A DNA stretch of 43,276 nt, taken from a virus. Positions within the stretch are counted from its first letter, which is position 1. Every line of letters starts with the position of its first letter. The notes below the pieces were generated by a model, which saw only the letters and a list, made by a program, of their open reading frames with translations, ran no database searches and was not told the origin of the DNA. The position numbers and the translations under genes are program-made. Positions 7,575 through 15,285 of the stretch are shown here, piece by piece. The stretch is taken from positions 1-43,276 of IMG/VR virus record IMGVR_UViG_3300018057_000020. One strand, 5' to 3'.

Positions 7575-8162
7575 ATGGATAATACAAGCATTTTAATTGG
7601 AATTGCTTCTTCTGGTTTCGTGCGAGCATTCGTTGTGAGTGCTGTCGTTAATTTAATGGTATCATCTCTTTACCCAGTAGAACTTCTCTTTGGAGAAGGG
7701 CCATACATACATTTTAATAGAGAAAACCTGGTAGAAGAAGCACTTAAGAGAAACAAAACTCACCTCCTTTTCATTGATGACGATGTAGGATTTCCTACAG
7801 GTGGTATGGAGCAGTTGATAAGTGCTAATGTACCAATCATCGGTGCTCCATATGCTATGCGTCGAGAAAGTAGTATGCATTTAAGCACAGTAGGTTTCAT
7901 AGATCCAGACATACGACCTGTGAAGATGTCAGAAATGCCAGAGTATATCTTTGAATGCGACTGGCTCGGGATGGGTTTTACACTCATTAACTTAGAAGTC
8001 TTTAAGAAAGTCCCGCAGCCCTGGTTCGAATATCAACATATAAGAGGGAAGCTCGCAGGAGAAGACATTGACTTCTGCGTCAAAGCCAAGAAAGCTGGCT
8101 ATCAAATATTATGTGAACCGAGGATTAAGCTCCTTCACATAGGAGACTACGCGTACAGATGA
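7575..8162 (+). CDS. GT-A fold glycosyltransferase (family 2-like)
   Basis: The 195-residue protein carries a hydrophobic strand ending in a DDD acidic triad (68-70, HLLFIDDDVGFP), the usual metal/nucleotide-sugar site of GT-A enzymes. An acceptor-site GEDxDFC motif (162-168) is followed by a conserved-type histidine (H188). The N-terminal Rossmann half appears reduced. Such enzymes transfer a sugar to protein, lipopolysaccharide or modified DNA. The gene sits behind a terminator, has no good Shine-Dalgarno, and is clearly more AT-rich than its neighbours. It looks like an acquired insertion (moron) in the head-tail block. Its stop overlaps the next gene's start (ATGA). The substrate is unknown; virion glycosylation or host surface change are both possible. 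Confidence 0.75.
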   Translation: MDNTSILIGIASSGFVRAFVVSAVVNLMVSSLYPVELLFGEGPYIHFNRENLVEEALKRNKTHLLFIDDDVGFPTGGMEQLISANVPIIGAPYAMRRESSMHLSTVGFIDPDIRPVKMSEMPEYIFECDWLGMGFTLINLEVFKKVPQPWFEYQHIRGKLAGEDIDFCVKAKKAGYQILCEPRIKLLHIGDYAYR

Positions 8163-9088
8163 AAGCATATGAACTACTTCAGCAAGTAAAAGATCTCGCC
8201 CTATATTCAACCACGGGGCGAGATTCTGCGATCTTGCAGAGATTGAACTTAACGCAGTTTACTCTGTATGACATGGAGTTTCACTGGCGGAGTCTGGAGA
8301 AGACGGTTGATCTGACGACCACGACCAACTCGACCTTCACGGCCCTTCCGTTGAATGTCGGCATCCTCTATGACATCCGGCAGGTGAGCGTTAGTCCCTA
8401 TTCTAAAGTGACCTACGTGCATCCTTACAAGCTGCATGACTACGTCCCACAAGCTGCGATCTATGCTTTCAACCGCCCTCGTTATTATACTTGGTTCGCA
8501 GGGAATTTGTGGTGGTATCCGATCCCGGATGCAGTCTACACCATGACGACTTGGTACTATGCCAAGCCAACGCAGATGCAGTTCACGGCGGCAGGAACAG
8601 CCGCACTCGCGGGAGGGGTGACTCTAACTGGAACGAATACAACTTGGCTTACGAGCTTCAATGTTCCCACAAGCGGAACGCCCACGAATCCAGTTTACTT
8701 TGCCTATGCTGCTGACCAGCTCTCCGATGGTACATATCCCTGGGCGCTTGTATCAAGCATCACCACTAACACCGCAGCAGTTCTGGCTTCTGCTTATGCT
8801 GGAGCTTCAACTACTGGCGCTGTAGTGATGACCTCGGACAGTTCCTTCACGCCCGAGTTCGATCCGTATTTGATTTACTCAACCGGCATCCTCGAAGTCA
8901 TGCGGAACAGAGAGATGAGCCAGATGACGCAGATGCTTCAGACGCAAGTACAAGCACAGCTTCAAGGACTCATCCAGAACCAAACCAGTCTTCCTGACTT
9001 TGAAGATGGCGTTCAGGACTTCGCCCGAGAGCCGATACTACTCGGAGATGATTACGCACGCTTCCCCTTCATTTCAGGCAACCCATAA
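8159..9088 (+). CDS. Head-tail adaptor / neck protein
   Basis: The 309-residue product has an alpha-helical N-terminal region ([14 protein letters not shown], then [19 protein letters not shown]) and a Thr/Ala-rich beta insertion at about residues 140-230. It ends in a helical segment with many Q and M. This helix-plus-insertion plan resembles podovirus adaptor (gp4/gp11-type) proteins that bind the portal ring. It immediately precedes the long nozzle-like tail gene, apart from a 57-codon insertion. The assignment is by architecture and gene order. Confidence 0.65.
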   Translation: MKAYELLQQVKDLALYSTTGRDSAILQRLNLTQFTLYDMEFHWRSLEKTVDLTTTTNSTFTALPLNVGILYDIRQVSVSPYSKVTYVHPYKLHDYVPQAAIYAFNRPRYYTWFAGNLWWYPIPDAVYTMTTWYYAKPTQMQFTAAGTAALAGGVTLTGTNTTWLTSFNVPTSGTPTNPVYFAYAADQLSDGTYPWALVSSITTNTAAVLASAYAGASTTGAVVMTSDSSFTPEFDPYLIYSTGILEVMRNREMSQMTQMLQTQVQAQLQGLIQNQTSLPDFEDGVQDFAREPILLGDDYARFPFISGNP

Positions 9089-9261
9089 TGACTAACTTAG
9101 AGAAGAGAAACCAATATAAGGAACGTAAGGAAAAGGGACTCTGTACCACAGGTAAAATCAGAGGATTGCTTTGTAATAAATGCAATACGGGTTTAGGCTT
9201 GTTCAACGATGATCCCCGATTGCTACGAAATGCTATCCAATATTTAGAGGACAATCCCTAA
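9088..9261 (+). pseudogene. Truncated recombination endonuclease VII-like HNH protein
   Basis: This 57-codon frame is coupled on both sides by TAATG overlaps. Residues 22-54 ([19 protein letters not shown], then a leucine-rich helix ending in YLE) match the C-terminal half of the endonuclease VII HNH fold, including the CxxC pair C29/C32. The usual N-terminal half is missing: the first zinc CxxC and the catalytic DH motif before TGK. Only C19 and an adjacent threonine stand where about 25 residues should be. I infer an in-frame deletion that removed the active site but kept translation through the tail operon. It may be a remnant or a domesticated zinc protein. Confidence 0.7.
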
Positions 9262-11684
9262 TGCCCGCACAACAGACTCAAGGCCCGAACTGGCAGACAA
9301 TCAAGCAAGACGACTTCTCTGGGGGAGTGAACTTCGTAGATGACCCAGGGGATTTGGAAGAGAAGGAAGTTGCGGACGCCCTCAATGTTCGCCTGACAAC
9401 CAGGAAGATCATAGAGCAGCGCCCCGGCTTCACTCAGTACAACTCCTCTGCCATCGGCGCATCGACGGAGATTCGCTCTCTCTTCAACTTCCTGGACTTC
9501 AGTGGGGCGAGAATCCCGCTTGCTCAAGTCTCTGGAAGCCCTGGAGCACTCTACAAAGGAAGCGCGGCCTACTCAGGCACTGGTTCCTGGTCTTCGATCC
9601 TGACGGAGACTGCCAGTGCCAAGCCCGCCTTCTTCGATGCAGAGTGGGGGATAATGATCTATGTCAACGGGGTCGATGTGCCGATGATCTGGGAAGGCAC
9701 GTATGGGATGAATCAGGCGTTCAGACTCACGACAGATTCTAACGCCACACCACCACACTTCCTCAACTTTGACACCGTAGTAACGGACAAAGATCCCTTA
9801 ACTTATGCACAAATTGGCGGCTTGGACACTGTTGCAAACCATGCTTTCCTTGTCGCAAGATCTCGCGTTCCGAAGCTGACCGGCTTCAAGTTCACCTTGG
9901 CCGCTGGATATATCAATACGACGGCTGCAACCATTCAGGTTGAATATTGGAGTGGAAGTGCTTGGACGGCTGTGAGTGGCCTCTCAGATGGCACGGCTGT
10001 TGCTGGTGCAACTCTGGCCCAGAGTGGCGATATCACCTTTACGGAAGCAACTACGGTCGCCCAGATCATTGATGGCTACTATGGCTTCTGGTTCAGGATC
10101 TCCGTCAGCGCGGCCCTGAGTGCAGATGTTCGCGTGGTGGAGTTGAATCACTACTATAACATCCAGGCGCTGCAATCCCTCTGGGACGGAACCTACAACA
10201 AGCCGGACTTCGTTCAGACCTCTCTCGATACGAATGTCACCTTCCAGGATCTGACATATCTTGTTACGACCGGAACCTTCGTGACCCCTGCCGCCCTGGG
10301 AGCATTCCCTCTGACGACCGGGTATCTCTATGTCAAGTCCTTCCAGAAGTTCCGGGCCGTTCGGTTCTCCATTGACCCAGCCAATTTCAACACCACCACA
10401 GCTACACTCTCCGCAGAATATACAACTGACGGCGGCAAGACCTGGAGTGCTCTCACCATCGTGGATGGAACGTCTGCAAACTCCATTACCTTCGCTCAGA
10501 CGGGCGTTGTGACCTTCAACCCGCCCTCAAACTGGACTCAGAACCGCAGTGGCTCGGATCAACTTGCGTCCTGGCAAGTCCGCTTCAAGACGAGCGCGAC
10601 CTTCTCCACAACCGTCAATCTGACTCAGGTAGACATCATTCTCTTCCAAGATGTCCTGAAGGTCTTTGACAAGGTGATCTTCCATAAGAACCGAGTCTTC
10701 CTGGCGGGCCGCGCAGATGGCCTGAACTATCTCTTCTTCTCTGGAGCCTTCGAACCGGATGTCTGGACCGGTGTAGACACCGGGAACATCGGCGTTCCCT
10801 CTGGAAAGCCCATCACCGCCCTCTGTCGTTTCTACAACGAACTCTTCGTAGCCACGGATGATGAGATCTATCTCCTTGAAGGCTATTCCCCGACCACCTT
10901 TGGTCTTCTCAAGATCAACACGGGCGGCGTGGGAGTCAGCGCCCCGCATAGTGTGGTAGCCATAGGTAAGATGGTCTACTTCATGCATGCCAGCGGTTTC
11001 CATCGGTTTGATGGACTCGGGGCCGTTCTTATCAGCCGTGGGATTAGGTTTCTCTTTGATCCCTTGGAGACGACATATTATATTCCGCCCTCTCGATATC
11101 CATACATCCAGGCTCGATTTAATCGGGTGTGGAACACTGTGGAGTGGACTGTCTCTCAGGGAAGCGGCCAAGCAACCAATAACAAGATCTATATCTTCGA
11201 CACTGAACATGAGGGCTGGTGGATCGACTCAATCGTCGCGGCCTCTCTTCTAAAGACTGAAGACTCCAACTACACGGATCTCTATTATCACGGCGACTAC
11301 GCCGGAAAGGCCCATCAAGACTACACAGGGACAGACGACAATGGCACAGCAATCACAGCATCCGTCACTACCCGCGCCATGCAGGATAAGCAATTCCTCG
11401 GCTGGCTCTCCATGTTTCGCGGTTATAGATGCAAGCTCTTTACGGAGTCTGCTGGAACGGTGGACGTACAAGTGGCGGCTGGATATAAGACCACTTTCAC
11501 AGATCTTGGAACTATCTCTCTAGTCCAAACAGGACAGTCAGCAGTGATCCGAGAGTATTATGATCCTATTCTTGGGACTGCTTTCCAGATGAAGTTTATC
11601 CAGACTACGGATAACAAAACCTTTGCATTGAGTGAAGTTGAAGTTCTCATCAACCCCATTCGAGAGATCGGAGTCAATACCTAA
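9261..11684 (+). CDS. Tail tubular / nozzle-like protein
   Basis: This 807-residue protein is the largest beta-rich virion protein of the tail block. Near the N-terminus it has DDFSGGVNFVDDPGDLEEKE followed by VADALNVRL. This is a pattern I associate with podovirus tail tubular protein B and related stopper/nozzle proteins, where the chain enters a beta-propeller-like body. The rest has repeated Thr/Ser/Gly-rich strands and two similar modules, each with YW/W-S-LT-V-DGT-type segments (about 215-265 and 375-425), probably carbohydrate-binding-like insertions. It starts in a TAATG overlap. Its role would be to extend the neck below the adaptor and close the DNA channel. Confidence 0.7.
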   Translation: MPAQQTQGPNWQTIKQDDFSGGVNFVDDPGDLEEKEVADALNVRLTTRKIIEQRPGFTQYNSSAIGASTEIRSLFNFLDFSGARIPLAQVSGSPGALYKGSAAYSGTGSWSSILTETASAKPAFFDAEWGIMIYVNGVDVPMIWEGTYGMNQAFRLTTDSNATPPHFLNFDTVVTDKDPLTYAQIGGLDTVANHAFLVARSRVPKLTGFKFTLAAGYINTTAATIQVEYWSGSAWTAVSGLSDGTAVAGATLAQSGDITFTEATTVAQIIDGYYGFWFRISVSAALSADVRVVELNHYYNIQALQSLWDGTYNKPDFVQTSLDTNVTFQDLTYLVTTGTFVTPAALGAFPLTTGYLYVKSFQKFRAVRFSIDPANFNTTTATLSAEYTTDGGKTWSALTIVDGTSANSITFAQTGVVTFNPPSNWTQNRSGSDQLASWQVRFKTSATFSTTVNLTQVDIILFQDVLKVFDKVIFHKNRVFLAGRADGLNYLFFSGAFEPDVWTGVDTGNIGVPSGKPITALCRFYNELFVATDDEIYLLEGYSPTTFGLLKINTGGVGVSAPHSVVAIGKMVYFMHASGFHRFDGLGAVLISRGIRFLFDPLETTYYIPPSRYPYIQARFNRVWNTVEWTVSQGSGQATNNKIYIFDTEHEGWWIDSIVAASLLKTEDSNYTDLYYHGDYAGKAHQDYTGTDDNGTAITASVTTRAMQDKQFLGWLSMFRGYRCKLFTESAGTVDVQVAAGYKTTFTDLGTISLVQTGQSAVIREYYDPILGTAFQMKFIQTTDNKTFALSEVEVLINPIREIGVNT

Positions 11685-12850
11685 TGGCCCCTCAGAATCC
11701 CATAAACAACTACGGCTTCCAGAAGCCCTGGCTCTTTGGGGATTATGAGACGATGATGAACACCATAGATGACGGAGACATCTATCAGGCCAATGACATC
11801 GACTCCATTCAGAGTCAGTTTGAGAAGCCATATAATAATCTTTCTGAGCCACAGATGGAGAACGCCTTTGCTCCACCCTCTCAGCCGATCCGCCCGCAGA
11901 ATGTCCCCTGGGGGCCGGGAGGGAATGACTGTCAACCACATGGAAGTGCAGTCGGTGGAGGTGCTCTCAATCCTTGCGTCCCTCAGATGAGTTGTGGTCA
12001 GTGGGCTTGGACTTGCTGCCATCGAATAACGAAGTTTGGAGTTCTCGGGAATGGCTTCCTTCAGACCGTAATGTATCAGAAGAATGATGTTTGCGTTGTC
12101 ACAGCCTGTTGGGATGAGAGTGGTGGTTCGACGGCCCCGATCAAGGGCACAATCATTAAAACGAAGGATGGAGGCGTCTTTCAATCCAAAGTTCCTATGA
12201 ACTGCCTCGGTCCTGGACATGATGCCTCTTGTACGGGAAGTTGTTCTACTTGCACTGGCCCTGGACATCTACCAGACATCCTTGCAACCAGCCAGCAGAT
12301 GTCCACTGGAGGGACTCAGAATCTTGCAACCACTGGTGGTGGAGGCGGCCCGTATACATGGAAGATCATTTCTGGTGGAGGAACACTGACCTCAAAGACT
12401 ACTGGTGCGGGGCAAGCGAATAAATACACGGCCCCAGCATCAAATGCAAACTGTTCAAACAATCCGACCATCCAAGTGACGGATTACTGTGGAAATACGA
12501 ACACTTTAAAGCTGGCGATAAACAACCCAGCAGAGACAGGGAATGCATACTATGTTCCAAATGCTCCCGTTAGCGGTGGACCATGTAACTGGTCTATCAA
12601 TAGAAATATTTACAAGTGTGACAATACTCTCACTTCAACTAATGGTTGCTATGGTTGCACATGTGGTTCTCCCCCGCTCTGCACTTGCGGTGGTGGGATA
12701 CCTAATCCTTGTACCCAGACAGGAGTTATAGCAAACTGCAATGCTGGTGCTGGTTGTGCTGGTGCTAATACTTGCAACACCGGGCACAAGTATGACACTC
12801 GAGCAGGTTTCCAGATTTCTGGGGGCTGCTGCCCCGCGGGGCTTTTATGA
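11684..12850 (+). CDS. Cys-rich virion protein with Ig-like domain
   Basis: This gene encodes 388 residues with many cysteines, mostly after residue 85. The segment with CTGSCSTCTGPGH precedes a bacterial Ig-like (Big_2 or adhesion type) beta-sandwich. In that domain QMSTGGTQNLATTGGGGG leads to YTWKIISGGGTLTS and a closing IQVTDYCGN strand (about residues 200-275). The C-terminus again is Cys/Gly-rich. Such a protein would be stabilised by disulphides outside the cell, so a surface-exposed tail appendage is likely. It follows the nozzle gene by a TAATG overlap, and its stop overlaps the next start (ATGA). The exact function is unknown; adhesin-like receptor contact is inference. Confidence 0.6.
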   Translation: MAPQNPINNYGFQKPWLFGDYETMMNTIDDGDIYQANDIDSIQSQFEKPYNNLSEPQMENAFAPPSQPIRPQNVPWGPGGNDCQPHGSAVGGGALNPCVPQMSCGQWAWTCCHRITKFGVLGNGFLQTVMYQKNDVCVVTACWDESGGSTAPIKGTIIKTKDGGVFQSKVPMNCLGPGHDASCTGSCSTCTGPGHLPDILATSQQMSTGGTQNLATTGGGGGPYTWKIISGGGTLTSKTTGAGQANKYTAPASNANCSNNPTIQVTDYCGNTNTLKLAINNPAETGNAYYVPNAPVSGGPCNWSINRNIYKCDNTLTSTNGCYGCTCGSPPLCTCGGGIPNPCTQTGVIANCNAGAGCAGANTCNTGHKYDTRAGFQISGGCCPAGLL

Positions 12851-13200
12851 CGCCAGAAGAATTCATTCAGAGAGAGAAAGAGATTCAAGAGGCCATTTCC
12901 ATCTTTCCAGACTTGGAGATGGGTGAGGCATATCAGAAGTACAAGGAAGCTAAGGGTGAGACGGCGGAGATGATTAATCTCACGTCAGAAGACTACAAGG
13001 CTGTGAAGACGGTCATTCTCAAGACTTTCCTCCGCCCCTGCAACCAGCCCGGCTGTGATGGGGAGCAGTTGCTTGAAGGCGTCTGTGAAGGCTGTGTAGA
13101 AGGCAAAGCGGGCTTTAAGAGCAAGTGGACCTGTCAGAAGTGCATGTTCAGAGAACTTAGCAAGAAGCAATATATGGACTGGTATGAGGAGTTGAAATAA
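12847..13200 (+). CDS. Hypothetical protein with two Cys pairs
   Basis: This gene encodes 117 residues. The first 55 are helical and charged. The second half contains CNQPGCDGE, CEGC and CQKC spacing, which suggests a treble-clef or zinc ribbon-like metal site. It begins in an ATGA overlap with the preceding gene and ends in a TAATG overlap with the next. The function is not recognised. Confidence 0.55.
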   Translation: MTPEEFIQREKEIQEAISIFPDLEMGEAYQKYKEAKGETAEMINLTSEDYKAVKTVILKTFLRPCNQPGCDGEQLLEGVCEGCVEGKAGFKSKWTCQKCMFRELSKKQYMDWYEELK

Positions 13201-13505
13201 TGGCTTATACAATAACGGGGACATATTCAGTGGCGGCAGACGGGCGGATCAGCGTCGTCATAGCTTGCACGGCGGCAGATGCAACCTTTGATCAGAACGT
13301 TATCAATGCGGGCATTGGAGCAATCCAATCTCAGACGCCCCTCTTCAGAGACAACATGGTTTCAACCCTCAGCCTCGGCCCCTATGTGGCTCTGGCCGAT
13401 CTTAACAATCTCGTCGCCCTCGTCATGGGACAGATCACGACAGAAATAACTAGACGGAGAGCAGTAAATACCGGGAAGCCCTCTAACTCTAGTGTGAACA
13501 TCTAA
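13200..13505 (+). CDS. Small hypothetical protein, possible virion component
   Basis: This gene encodes 101 residues, Ala/Thr/Val-rich. It has an initial beta strand (AYTITGTYSVAADGRISVVIACT) and a helical C-terminal half ending in a basic RRR turn. It is coupled to the gene before it. No family is recognised. Confidence 0.5.
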   Translation: MAYTITGTYSVAADGRISVVIACTAADATFDQNVINAGIGAIQSQTPLFRDNMVSTLSLGPYVALADLNNLVALVMGQITTEITRRRAVNTGKPSNSSVNI

Positions 13506-13515
13506 GGAGAAGAAG

Positions 13516-13674
13516 ATGGCTCAAGTCTTCGGTAATAATACGGGGCAGTTGCAAACAATGGCTCCAGTTGCCCAAGCTATTCAGCAGCAGCAACAACCAT
13601 TCCAACCGACAATCTCGCAAGCGGCATATAATGCGATTCCTTGGAATGATGATACGTACTACGGGGAGATATAA
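13516..13674 (+). CDS. Tiny Gln-rich protein
   Basis: This 52-codon gene has AAGGAGAAGAAG directly before its ATG. The product is Gln-rich (five consecutive Q around residue 23-27) and ends in an acidic, aromatic tail (WNDDTYYGEI). The composition resembles the next gene, so it may be an N-terminal part or partner of it. The two are separated by a stop and a fresh ATG in a different frame. Confidence 0.55.
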   Translation: MAQVFGNNTGQLQTMAPVAQAIQQQQQPFQPTISQAAYNAIPWNDDTYYGEI

Positions 13675-14451
13675 ATGGCATACGATCAATATGGAAATTA
13701 TATTCCAGATCAGAGTGGGCAGGGTGGGCAGAGTGCCCTTGGATCAGCCCTTACGGGTTATAATACTGGGGGAGCGCAACAGGCTCAAGATCCGTATAAC
13801 TACCTAAGCTCCGGGTATCCTTCTGACTATTCTCAACCAGTCCAATCAGGGATTACTTCTGGACTTGGGAGTCAGAACTTCAATATCCCAAGTGGCCAGC
13901 AGGGACAAGGTCAGCAGTTCTCCCCATATGGTGGGTACTCTCAGACCGGCCAGGGGCTATATAACTACATGCAGGGAACTGGTCCCATAAGCCAAGTTCC
14001 TTCAAGTCAGATGCCTACCGGCCTTCCTTCTATGGCTGCTGGAACATACAATCCACAGTATGCGAGCTATCTCCAACAGGGTGGATTGAATCAGCAGCAG
14101 TACGGTTTGAGCCAAAGCGGAATTGCACAGGGCATCCAGAACGTCCTGGGGCTTGCAAATACAATGGGAGTTCCTACCGGCATGGCCGGGGCGCAGCAGA
14201 TAGCTTCTCTTGCCGCTGGTGGACAGGCGAATCAGGCTCAACAGCAGATGCAAGACACTCTCTCGGCTGCTCAGGGACAGAGAGGGACCGGCGCAGGGTT
14301 AGGATCAAATACAGATCAGATGCTCGGAACGGCCCTCGGAACAGTCCAGGGAAACGTCCGAAACAACTACTCAAACCTCCTGGCGCAGATTCTTCAGAGC
14401 CAGTTCGGTCAAGTCATTAGCGGGGCGAAGAGCCTCTCTCCGACGGCATAA
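13675..14451 (+). CDS. Gln/Gly-rich putative internal virion protein
   Basis: The 258-residue product is low-complexity: the first 130 residues are dominated by G, Q, S, Y and P, and the second half is a Gln/Ala-rich helical region. This pattern is usual in podovirus ejection proteins and in proteins that pass through the portal unfolded. It starts directly after the stop of the small Gln-rich gene and is followed by another ejection-type gene. The identification is by composition and position. Confidence 0.55.
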   Translation: MAYDQYGNYIPDQSGQGGQSALGSALTGYNTGGAQQAQDPYNYLSSGYPSDYSQPVQSGITSGLGSQNFNIPSGQQGQGQQFSPYGGYSQTGQGLYNYMQGTGPISQVPSSQMPTGLPSMAAGTYNPQYASYLQQGGLNQQQYGLSQSGIAQGIQNVLGLANTMGVPTGMAGAQQIASLAAGGQANQAQQQMQDTLSAAQGQRGTGAGLGSNTDQMLGTALGTVQGNVRNNYSNLLAQILQSQFGQVISGAKSLSPTA

Positions 14452-14460
14452 GGGGGAAAC

Positions 14461-15285
14461 ATGGCATTTGAAGCTAACATCGGTAGCACAAGTGGACTCG
14501 GCGGCTTCGCCACTGCCATGCCTGGGGCGATTGATGAGTGGATAAGGCAGAATGAAGCTCAAAGGCAGATGGAAGCGGAAGGAAGACTTCAGCAAGCCCT
14601 AGCGCCCTTCAAGGAGCAGATGGCTCAGAGCCAAGCTGAAAGTGGAATGATTGAGACTCAGATGCAGGGGCAGAAGGCTAATATGCTCTCACAGGCCATT
14701 GCGGGCTTCCAGAGTGGACAGCCCTTGAACGAGATGCAGAGAAGCTCCCTTGGCCTCAAGGGGCGTGATCCGCAGGTCGTCATGAATGACAAGATACTCT
14801 TTGAGCAAATTAAGCAAGCAGGTCTCCTTGAAAAAGGCCAACAGTTGATTGAGGCGCATGAAGGATCTAGTCGGAGACTTCAAGAAGATAGAGCTGCTAT
14901 GCAGGGGCAGAAACCCCCAACGCAGTCTCAAGTTCTTGGAAGCATCCTTCAAGCAGAGATCGAAGGCAAGGCCACTCCTGGAATGAAGCAAGCTTGGAGA
15001 ATGGCACATCCACTCGAAGGCCAGATCGTTGACCGTGTAGAGCGAGAGCTACTGCATAGTGATGCTTACAAGATGGCCGTCGCCTCTGGAGACGTTGCCA
15101 CAGCGACGAAGCTCCGTCAGGAGACGATGGACCGTATGATGACTTTCATGGGTATGAATCCATCTCAAGAACAGGAAGAGGCTTATGCGGCTGAAGAGAA
15201 CGAGCCACCCGCAGGACCGTCTCAATCACAGGGCTTCATGAATGACTTTCTCAAGCTGTTCATGACGCAGCCAGTGGAGAAATAA
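14461..15285 (+). CDS. Putative internal virion / ejection protein
   Basis: This gene encodes 274 residues, almost entirely predicted helix after residue 20 and rich in Q, E, A and M (EWIRQNEAQRQMEAEGRLQQ at about 22-41). It has a strong AGGGGG ribosome site and ends in a TAATG overlap with the very large 973-residue gene. Helical proteins of this size next to a giant helical protein are typical of the ejected core of short-tailed phages. No enzymatic motif is seen. Confidence 0.55.
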   Translation: MAFEANIGSTSGLGGFATAMPGAIDEWIRQNEAQRQMEAEGRLQQALAPFKEQMAQSQAESGMIETQMQGQKANMLSQAIAGFQSGQPLNEMQRSSLGLKGRDPQVVMNDKILFEQIKQAGLLEKGQQLIEAHEGSSRRLQEDRAAMQGQKPPTQSQVLGSILQAEIEGKATPGMKQAWRMAHPLEGQIVDRVERELLHSDAYKMAVASGDVATATKLRQETMDRMMTFMGMNPSQEQEEAYAAEENEPPAGPSQSQGFMNDFLKLFMTQPVEK

